From Amycolatopsis thermalba (GTDB lineage: Bacteria; Actinomycetota; Actinomycetes; Mycobacteriales; Pseudonocardiaceae): a DNA stretch of 38,838 nt. The stretch covers positions 1 to 38,838 of the forward strand of contig NZ_PQHW01000068.1 in NCBI RefSeq assembly GCF_003385215.1. Reading direction: 5' to 3'. Both the position numbers and the translations under genes were made by a program. This document shows positions 14,852-22,697 of this stretch, in pieces (within the stretch, counting starts at the first letter, position 1; each line of letters opens with the position of its first letter). Under the pieces are notes generated by a model, which was given only the letters and a program-made list of their open reading frames with translations, was not told the DNA's origin and made no database searches.

Positions 14852-16102
14852 ATGAACGACACGGCAGAGGCTCCGAAACCGCATGGCCTGGGCGGTTTCG
14901 AGGAGACCGTGAAGGACTTCTGGGCCAGCCGCCCGCGCCGTCCCACCCGGGGCGGCAAGATCGGCGGTGTCGCGGCGGCCATCGGCAACCGGTACGGCAT
15001 CGATCCGGTGATCGTGCGGGTGGCGTTCGTGACGGCGACCGTGTTCGGCGGGGTCGGCGCTTCGCTGTACCTGCTGTGCTGGCTGCTGTTCCCGGCCGAG
15101 GGCGACGAGGTGTCGCCGGTCGAGTCGCTGTTCGGGCAGGGCCGCAGCTCGATGTCCAAGCACCTCACGATCGTGCTGGGCATCCTGTTCTTCCCGCTGT
15201 CCAGCTGGGCGTTCGCCGGTGGCTGGTTCAACGGGGGCGGCATCATCGGGGCGGCGATGATGGTCACCGCGCTGTACCTGCTGCACCGCGGGCGCGGGCA
15301 CCTCAACCGGCCGGTGCCGGTGACGCCCGCGGCCACCACGGTCGGTCCCGCGGCGTTCTCGATGAGCGCGCCGGGCACCACCGAGCGGGCCGAGTCCGGG
15401 TGGGACCCGCTGGGCGCGGACCCGATGGCGTGGGACCTGCCGGACCCGGTTCCGCCGCCGGCCCCGGCGCCGCCGCGTCCGCCGCGCGGGGCGCGGCGGA
15501 CGAGCAAGATCGGTGTCGCGACCTTCGGCATCGCGCTGCTGGTCGCCGGGGTCGGCGCGGCGATCGGTTCGTCCGGTGAGGCATGGTTCTCGCCGCAGCA
15601 CGTCATCGGCCTGGTGCTCGGGGTCCTGGGCGTCGGGATGGTGGCCGGTGCGTTCGCCGGCGGCGGCCGCAAGCTGGCCGTGCTGGCGGTGCCGCTGTCG
15701 ATCGTGGGCGTCGCGTTGACCACCATGCCGGTCGGCGACTACTCCGGCGGGATGGGCGACCTGCGGGTCACGCCGGCGACCGCGGCCGAGGTGCTGCCGA
15801 GCTACCAGCGCACAGCCGGGACGGTCGACCTGGATCTGACCAGGCTGCCCGCGGACGTGCCGGTGCGGACCGAGGTGCACCTCGGCGCGGGCGACACGAC
15901 GGTGCGCGTGCCGGCGACGGCGGACGTCACCTACACGTGCGTGTCGCAGTTCGGTGAGGCGAACTGCTTCGGCCGCCAGACGAGCGGGGTCGGGGCCGCT
16001 CCGATCACCGGGGTGGACTACGGAACGGACGGTCCGGGCGGGCTGCAGCTGACGCTGACGGCCGACCAGGGCGTCGGGACGCTGGAGGTGCGTCGTGGCT
16101 GA
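14852..16102 (+). CDS. PspC-domain polytopic membrane protein with LiaF-like C-terminal domain
   Basis: The 416-aa protein has an N-terminal PspC domain (about 25-85: RPTRGGKIGGVAAAIGNRYGIDPV...LLCWLLFPAE), two further helices, a Pro/Ala linker, more membrane helices, and an external C-terminal domain (about 315-416). The latter's sequence, VDLDLTRLPADVPVRTEVHLGAGDTTVRVP, resembles the LiaF/DUF2154 beta-rich fold. LiaF-type proteins restrain partner kinases in Gram-positive envelope-stress systems. Divergence from the PspC-kinase pair supports a regulatory link; EsrI beside EsrSR in Corynebacterium has the same placement. I chose ATG 14852; an in-frame ATG at 14818 is an alternative. The next gene overlaps by 8 bases. 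Confidence 0.88.
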   Translation: MNDTAEAPKPHGLGGFEETVKDFWASRPRRPTRGGKIGGVAAAIGNRYGIDPVIVRVAFVTATVFGGVGASLYLLCWLLFPAEGDEVSPVESLFGQGRSSMSKHLTIVLGILFFPLSSWAFAGGWFNGGGIIGAAMMVTALYLLHRGRGHLNRPVPVTPAATTVGPAAFSMSAPGTTERAESGWDPLGADPMAWDLPDPVPPPAPAPPRPPRGARRTSKIGVATFGIALLVAGVGAAIGSSGEAWFSPQHVIGLVLGVLGVGMVAGAFAGGGRKLAVLAVPLSIVGVALTTMPVGDYSGGMGDLRVTPATAAEVLPSYQRTAGTVDLDLTRLPADVPVRTEVHLGAGDTTVRVPATADVTYTCVSQFGEANCFGRQTSGVGAAPITGVDYGTDGPGGLQLTLTADQGVGTLEVRRG

Positions 16103-16340
16103 GCGGGAGAACCCGTACTCCTACGACACGGAGACGCCCGCGGAGCCGGAGCGCCGCCGCGGGGTCGACGTCTTCACGCTGATCATCGGCATCGCGACGC
16201 TGCTGGTCTCGGCGTACGTGTTGTCCGACGGCGCCACCTGGCTACCCTCCTTCGACCTGAAGTGGGTGCTGGCGGGCGGCGCGGTGCTCGTCGGGGTGCT
16301 GATGCTGGGGGCGTCGATGCGCGGAGGCCGGCGGGACTGA
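16095..16340 (+). CDS. Small two-helix membrane protein coupled to the PspC/LiaF-like gene
   Basis: The 81-aa protein has a charged N-terminus (1-22) and two predicted membrane helices (about 25-43 and 58-74), with a basic C-terminus. GTG at 16095 lies 8 bases inside the upstream gene, so the two are translationally coupled. A strong terminator follows 23 bases after the stop and closes the unit. I do not recognise the family. Coupling suggests it works with the PspC/LiaF-like protein in the membrane. Confidence 0.8.
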   Translation: MAERENPYSYDTETPAEPERRRGVDVFTLIIGIATLLVSAYVLSDGATWLPSFDLKWVLAGGAVLVGVLMLGASMRGGRRD

Positions 16341-16362
16341 GCCGGTCGTTGCCAGGCCAGGG

Positions 16363-16390
16363 AAAGGGAGCCGTTCGCGGCTCCCTTTTT
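16363..16390 (+). terminator. Strong intrinsic terminator with TTCG loop
   Basis: AAAGGGAGCCG (16363-16373) pairs with CGGCTCCCTTT (16378-16388) around a TTCG tetraloop and is followed by a T-run to 16390. It ends the PspC/LiaF-like operon. The A-run on the 5' side could also let it serve the convergent guaA transcript on the minus strand. Confidence 0.9.
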
Positions 16391-16486
16391 CGTCACCAGG
16401 TGAGCATCCAGAAGCCGACGCCCTGTCCGGCGCGTTTCCCGATCACCAGTACTGGAAGCACGTCGCCCCCGGTCAGTCGGTCCGGA

Positions 16487-18046
<1,560 letters not shown>

Positions 18047-18279
18047 CGGACCTCCATCAGGACGACGTGTGTCTCCCATCGTCCCAGGTGGGCTCGGTCA
18101 CGTGCGCCCGGGGACGGGGTTCTTCGAGACTGGGGGCCGGTGCGGCGGTCGCCTCTCGGCGAAAGGTCCGAACAGGGCTCCGGGCGAACCGGTGTTCCCT
18201 GACGGTGAAGGGTGAGGCCCGGGGGACACGGACCGCACCGACCAGCTCGTACAACAGGGGCGGCGCGGCGGGTATTCCA

Positions 18280-18685
18280 TCACCGGGGTCGTGCCGGTTC
18301 CGCGCCGGCCCGGGCCTTCTCGTCCGCCGCGGCCAGCCACAGGAACACCGGCGGCAGCGCGACCTCGACCGCCGTCAGCGCCAGCTGGAACCACTGCGGC
18401 CACCCGTGCACGGCCAGTGACACCAGCCGGCCGGCGGCGCCGAGCCAGAAGATCACCGCGCCATCGGACCGCGGAAGCCGGGATCGGCACCCGCCGCGCG
18501 GCCCAGATCCACGCCAGCCCGTACCCGAAGAACAGCGCGCCGTAGAAGCGTTCCCGGCTGTCCACCGTCGCTCCCGCGCCCCCCTCGCCGGGGACCGACG
18601 CGATCCCGCCGACGAAGTGGAACACCCCGATCGCCGCGCAGACGACGCCCATCGCCAGCATCAGCCACTTCAACGCCCGAGCCAT
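18280..18685 (-). pseudogene. DUF4345-type membrane protein gene with a frameshift
   Basis: From ATG 18685 the frame encodes MARALKWLMLAMGVVCAAIGVFHFVGG and continues to about residue 73 (IPASAVRW). The reading then loses coding character, while another minus-strand frame picks up at about 18457 with AVIFWLGAAGRLVSLAVHGW and ends at TGA 18280-18282. Together they give about 135 aa with four hydrophobic helices, the size and pattern of DUF4345 proteins. The total length is 3n+1, so two bases are missing or one is extra near 18457-18465. This may be a real mutation or a sequencing error; other apparent frameshifts occur near 28.1 and 28.4 kb. It is divergent from a TetR gene with a palindromic operator between them. 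Confidence 0.75.
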
Positions 18686-18694
18686 GTCAACCCC

Positions 18695-18728
18695 TTAGTA
18701 GACGTGTATCTACTAAGCCCTACTAGTA
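18695..18728. promoter_or_regulatory. TetR operator between the DUF4345 gene and tetR
   Basis: TTAGTAGA (18695-18702) and TCTACTAA (18709-18716) form a perfect 8-base inverted repeat with a 6-base spacer. A second palindrome, TACTAGTA, follows at 18721-18728, and TAGTAGACG occurs in both. The site lies directly between the two divergent start codons, as expected for autoregulation by the neighbouring TetR protein. Confidence 0.7.
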
Positions 18729-18753
18729 GACGCATGTCGAGTAACGTGGGGGC

Positions 18754-19335
18754 GTGACCGCACGCCGCCGCCTCACTCCCGCCGCCCGTCGCGCGGAACT
18801 CCTCGACGCCGGCGCGCGCCTGTTCGCGGCCAAGCCGTACGACGAGGTCTTGATGGAGGACATCGCCGACGAGGCCGGCGTCTCCCGCGCGCTGCTGTAC
18901 CGCTACTTCCCCACCAAGCCCGGCCTGTTCGCCGCCGTGTACCGGCAGGCCGCGGACAACCTCCTGTCCCAGGCCCGCTTCGAGTCCGGCGCGTCGATCC
19001 CGGACCAGATCTCGGCCGCACTCGAAGCCCACTTCGACTACTTCGCGGCTCACCGCAACACCGTGCTGGCCGCCAACCGGACCCTCGCCGGTGACCGCGG
19101 GGTGCAGGCGGTCATCGACGACGAGCTGACCGTTCTCCGCGAACGCGTGCTCGACGCGGCCCGGCTCCCCGACGAGGTCCGCGGCGTCGTCTCCGCGATC
19201 GTGCTGAGCTGGCTCACCTTCGTCCGCACCCTGTGCGTGGAATGGCTCACCACCGGGTCGGTCACCCGCGAGCAGTTGCACGACATCTGCCTCGGCGCGC
19301 TCCTGGGTGCGCTCCGGGACGTCGTGGAGCTCTGA
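18754..19335 (+). CDS. TetR-family transcriptional repressor
   Basis: The 193-aa protein has an N-terminal TetR helix-turn-helix (about 8-55: AARRAELLDAGARLFA...DIADEAGVSRALLYRYFPTK) and an all-helical ligand-binding domain. GTG at 18754 is 6 bases after TAACGT, a plausible -10, so the mRNA may be leaderless. It is divergent from the frameshifted DUF4345 gene and shares with it the palindromic operator region. The aldehyde dehydrogenase gene follows 66 bases downstream on the same strand but seems to have its own promoter. The ligand is unknown. Confidence 0.92.
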   Translation: MTARRRLTPAARRAELLDAGARLFAAKPYDEVLMEDIADEAGVSRALLYRYFPTKPGLFAAVYRQAADNLLSQARFESGASIPDQISAALEAHFDYFAAHRNTVLAANRTLAGDRGVQAVIDDELTVLRERVLDAARLPDEVRGVVSAIVLSWLTFVRTLCVEWLTTGSVTREQLHDICLGALLGALRDVVEL

Positions 19336-19401
19336 GTAACCCGATCGGGTAGCCCGCGCCGACCGCGAGACCACGCTCCGTCAGGCGCCTAAGTTGTTGT
19401 C

Positions 19402-20847
19402 ATGGACACCATCACGCCGGAACCGCGGCCGGCCTGGATCGCCGGCCGGGCGCAGCAGGGGACGGCCACCCTGGACGTGCATCACCCGTTCGACGGCAGC
19501 GAGGTGGCGACCGTCGCAGTGCCGGGGGCGGATCAGGTCGAGCGTGCGGTGGCCGCCGCGGTCGCCGTCGCGCCGAAGCTGCGCCGGACACCAGCGCACG
19601 TCCGGGCCGCCGCGCTGGACCACACCTCGCAGCAACTCGCCGCGCGCGCCGAGGAACTCGCCGAGCTGATCACCGCCGAGAACGGCAAGCCGCTCAAGTG
19701 GGCCGAGGCCGAGGTGCGCCGCGCGGTCAACGTCTTCCGCATCGCCGCCGAGGAGGCCCGCCGCTTCTCCGGCGACCTGCAGCGCCTGGACACCGACACC
19801 GCGGGCGAAAACCGCCTGGCCATGGTCCGCCGGATCCCGCGCGGCCCGGTCCTGGGCATCGCGCCGTTCAACTTCCCGCTCAACCTCGTCGCCCACAAGG
19901 TCGCCCCCGCGCTCGCCGTCGGCGCCCCGATCATCGTCAAGCCCGCCCCGCGCACCCCGCTGTCCGCGCTGGTCCTGGGCGAGATCCTGGCCGAGACCGA
20001 CCTGCCGGCGGGCGCGTTCTCGGTCCTGCCCCTCGGCAACGAGGACACCGCGAAGCTGGTCGCCGACCCGCGCCTGCCGGTCGTGTCGTTCACCGGCTCC
20101 GGCCCGGTCGGCTGGTCGCTGGCCGAGGCCGCCCCGCGCAAGCACGTCGTCCTCGAACTGGGCGGCAACGCGGCCGCGGTCGTGCTCGGCGACTGGCCCG
20201 ACCTGGCGGGCGCGGCCCAGCGCATCGCGACCTTCGGCAACTACCAGGCCGGCCAGTCGTGCATCGCGGTGCAGCGGGTCCTGGTCGAGCGCTCGGTGGC
20301 CGACGAGTTCATCCCCGCGCTCGCCGAAGCCATCGGCGCACTGCGCACCGGCGACCCCTACGACTCCACTGTGGACGTCGGCCCGGTCGTCGACGAGGCC
20401 GCCGCGGAGCGGATCGTGGCCTGGGTGGACGAGGCCGTCGCCGCCGGCGCCAAGCTCCTGGCCGGCGGCTCGCGCCAGGGCGCGACCGTCGAGCCGACCC
20501 TGCTCACCAGCGTCCCGGCCGACACCAAGGCCTGGTCGGAGGAGATCTTCGGCCCGGTGCTGGCCGTCTCCGTGGTGGACGACGCCGACGAGGCGTTCGC
20601 CGCGGTCAACGCCTCCGCCTACGGCCTGCAGGCCGGTGTCTTCACCCGCGACGTCCGCCTCGCCTTCCGCGCCTCCGCCGAACTCGAGGTCGGCGGCGTG
20701 ATCATCGGGGACGTGCCGTCCTACCGCGCCGACCAGATGCCCTACGGCGGGGTGAAGGGCTCCGGGGTGGGCCGGGAAGGCGTGCTCGCCGCCATGCACG
20801 ACCTCACCGAGGAGCGGGTCACCGTGTTCGCCGGGATCGACCTGTAG
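19402..20847 (+). CDS. NAD(P)-dependent aldehyde dehydrogenase
   Basis: The 481-aa enzyme oxidises an aldehyde to the acid. Visible landmarks are the Rossmann region (PFNFPLNLVAHKVAPALAVG, VKPAPRTP), the FTGSGPVGW motif, catalytic base Glu252 in LELGGN and nucleophile Cys287 in GQSCIAVQ. The substrate is not obvious; the GQSCIAVQRV context resembles lactaldehyde/glyceraldehyde-3-phosphate-type ALDHs. ATG 19402 is 6 bases after TAAGTT, suggesting a leaderless mRNA. The 3' end overlaps the convergent choD by 29 bases. Confidence 0.93.
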   Translation: MDTITPEPRPAWIAGRAQQGTATLDVHHPFDGSEVATVAVPGADQVERAVAAAVAVAPKLRRTPAHVRAAALDHTSQQLAARAEELAELITAENGKPLKWAEAEVRRAVNVFRIAAEEARRFSGDLQRLDTDTAGENRLAMVRRIPRGPVLGIAPFNFPLNLVAHKVAPALAVGAPIIVKPAPRTPLSALVLGEILAETDLPAGAFSVLPLGNEDTAKLVADPRLPVVSFTGSGPVGWSLAEAAPRKHVVLELGGNAAAVVLGDWPDLAGAAQRIATFGNYQAGQSCIAVQRVLVERSVADEFIPALAEAIGALRTGDPYDSTVDVGPVVDEAAAERIVAWVDEAVAAGAKLLAGGSRQGATVEPTLLTSVPADTKAWSEEIFGPVLAVSVVDDADEAFAAVNASAYGLQAGVFTRDVRLAFRASAELEVGGVIIGDVPSYRADQMPYGGVKGSGVGREGVLAAMHDLTEERVTVFAGIDL

Positions 20848-22552
20848 ACACCAGCGGCAGTCGGAGGGCGGCCGGCGCGTCGGCCGGGACCGCCGGGTTC
20901 TTCGGCGCGACCGGCTTGATCCGCCGGTAGCCCTTCGACTGGTCCGGCCGCTGGTCCGCCTCGCCCTTGTTGGGCCAGAACGAGAACGCGCGCTCGGCCT
21001 GCGCGGTGATGGTCAGCGACGGGTTCACGCCGAGGTTCGCGGTGATCGCGGTACCGTCCACGATGGACAGTCCGGGGTAGCCGAACACCCGGTGGTACGG
21101 GTCGATCACCCCGTCCTCGGGGCTGGTGCCGATCGGCGCGCCGCCGATGAAGTGCGCGGTGAGCGGGATGTCGAAGACCTCGCCCCAGGTGCCGCCCGCG
21201 GTGCCGTCGATGTGCTTGGCGGTCAGCTCGTTCGCCTGGTGGCCGGCCGGGATGAACGTCGGGTTCGGCTCGCCGTGGCCCTGCTTCGACGTGTACTTGC
21301 GCCGCCCGAACAGGCCGCGCCTGGTGTAGGTGGTGATCGAGTTGTCCAGGCTCTGCATCACCAGCAGGATCACGGTCCGCTCGCTCCACCGGTACCCGTT
21401 GAGCAGCTTCGCGCTCTGCACCGGGTGCCTGGCCAGGAACCGCACCGCCTGCAGCCAGCGCGGCGTCGGCACCGAACCGTCGGTGGCGATCGTCTGCAGC
21501 AGGCTCATCGCGTTGCTGCCCTTGCCGTAGCGCACCGGCTCGATGTGGGTGGACTCGTCGGGGTGGAACGACGACGTGATCGCCACGCCCTTGCTGAAGT
21601 CGCGCTCCGGGTCGACGGTCGGGCGGCCGGCGCCGATGATGGCCTCGGAGTTGGTGCGGGTCAGCTCGCCCAGCCGCGGCGACAGCCGGGGCAGCACGCC
21701 CTGGTCGCGCATCTCGTGCAGCAGCCGCTGCGTGCCCCAGGTGCCCGCGGCGAGCACGACCCGCCCGGCGGTGAGCGTGGTGCGGAACCGCTTCGACCTG
21801 GTGCCGGTCTTGCGCACGTCGACCTCGAACGAGCCGTCCCCGCGCGGGCGGACAGCGGTGACCGTGGTCAGCGGGATGACCTGCGCGCCGCCCTGTTCGG
21901 CGAGGTACAGGTAGTTCTTGACCAGCGTGTTCTTCGCGCCGACCCGGCAGCCGGTCATGCACGAGCCGCACTCGGTGCAGCCCGTCCGCTCCGGCCCGGC
22001 CCCGCCGAAGTACGGGTCGGGCACCCGCTGCCCCGGCTTGTCGAAGAACACCCCGACCGGCGTCGGGTGGTAGCTGTCGGCCACGCCCATGTCGGCGGCG
22101 ACCTTCTGGATGACCTCGTCCGACGGCGTCACCGTGGGGTTCGTGACCACCCCGAGCATCCGGCTCGCCTGGTCGTAGTACGGCGCCAGCTCGGACTCCC
22201 AGTCGGTGATGTGCGCCCACTGCTTGTCCTGGTAGAACGGCTTGAGCGGCCGGTACAGCGTGTTGGCGTACACCAGCGACCCGCCGCCGACCCCGGCGCC
22301 GGCCAGGATCATCACGTCGCGGAGCAGGTGGATCCGCTGGATGCCGAAGCAGCCCAGCGCCGGCGCCCACAGGTAGCGCTTGAGGTCCCAGGACGTCTTG
22401 GCGAACTCGTCGTCGGCGAACCGGCGGCCCGCCTCCACGACGGCCACCCGGTAGCCCTTCTCGGTCAGCCGGAGCGCGGCCACCCTGCCGCCGAACCCCG
22501 ATCCGACCACGATGACGTCATAGTCAGCCGCATTGCTGTTACGCGAGGTCAC
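20819..22552 (-). CDS. choD: GMC-family oxidoreductase, ChoD (cholesterol-oxidase) type
   Basis: The 577-aa flavoprotein has an N-terminal FAD-binding GSGFGG (17-22) with a downstream acidic residue (VVEAGRR) and GAGVGGGSLVYANTLY typical of GMC enzymes. The C-terminal part ends with VDGTAITANLGVNPSLTITAQAER. It contains Cys192, 195, 198 and 202 in a CxxCxxCxxxC pattern, like a single 4Fe-4S ligand set. The family is annotated as cholesterol oxidase by similarity to Rv3409c, but 3-beta-hydroxysteroid activity is not certain. In mycobacteria choD lies directly beside guaB3; here an operon of three other genes intervenes. GTG start at 22552. Confidence 0.9.
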   Translation of the reverse strand: MTSRNSNAADYDVIVVGSGFGGRVAALRLTEKGYRVAVVEAGRRFADDEFAKTSWDLKRYLWAPALGCFGIQRIHLLRDVMILAGAGVGGGSLVYANTLYRPLKPFYQDKQWAHITDWESELAPYYDQASRMLGVVTNPTVTPSDEVIQKVAADMGVADSYHPTPVGVFFDKPGQRVPDPYFGGAGPERTGCTECGSCMTGCRVGAKNTLVKNYLYLAEQGGAQVIPLTTVTAVRPRGDGSFEVDVRKTGTRSKRFRTTLTAGRVVLAAGTWGTQRLLHEMRDQGVLPRLSPRLGELTRTNSEAIIGAGRPTVDPERDFSKGVAITSSFHPDESTHIEPVRYGKGSNAMSLLQTIATDGSVPTPRWLQAVRFLARHPVQSAKLLNGYRWSERTVILLVMQSLDNSITTYTRRGLFGRRKYTSKQGHGEPNPTFIPAGHQANELTAKHIDGTAGGTWGEVFDIPLTAHFIGGAPIGTSPEDGVIDPYHRVFGYPGLSIVDGTAITANLGVNPSLTITAQAERAFSFWPNKGEADQRPDQSKGYRRIKPVAPKNPAVPADAPAALRLPLVSTGRSRRTR

Positions 22553-22581
22553 AGGTAAAGCGTAACCACCACCACAGGGTT

Positions 22582-22607
22582 CTGACCAGTAGTAAGTTAC
22601 CGATCAG
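22582..22607. promoter_or_regulatory. Candidate palindromic operator upstream of choD
   Basis: This 26-base imperfect palindrome begins CTGACC and ends GATCAG, and centres on GTAAGTTAC. It lies 30 bases upstream of the choD start and 91 bases upstream of the divergent HAD gene. Symmetric sites of this size suit TetR-type regulators. No regulator gene is adjacent, so this is tentative. Confidence 0.35.
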
Positions 22608-22697
22608 TCGGGGCAACCTTTTCGCCGCGCGTAACGTATTTCCCCCATAAGAGTGATTCTCTTGGTATCACTCATCACATTCACTGGGGAGATCGAC

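Noticed and set aside
14725..15880. 834-aa form of the PspC histidine kinase
   Set aside because: The extra 385 residues are antisense to the divergent PspC/LiaF-like gene; ATG 14725 gives a normal kinase N-terminus.
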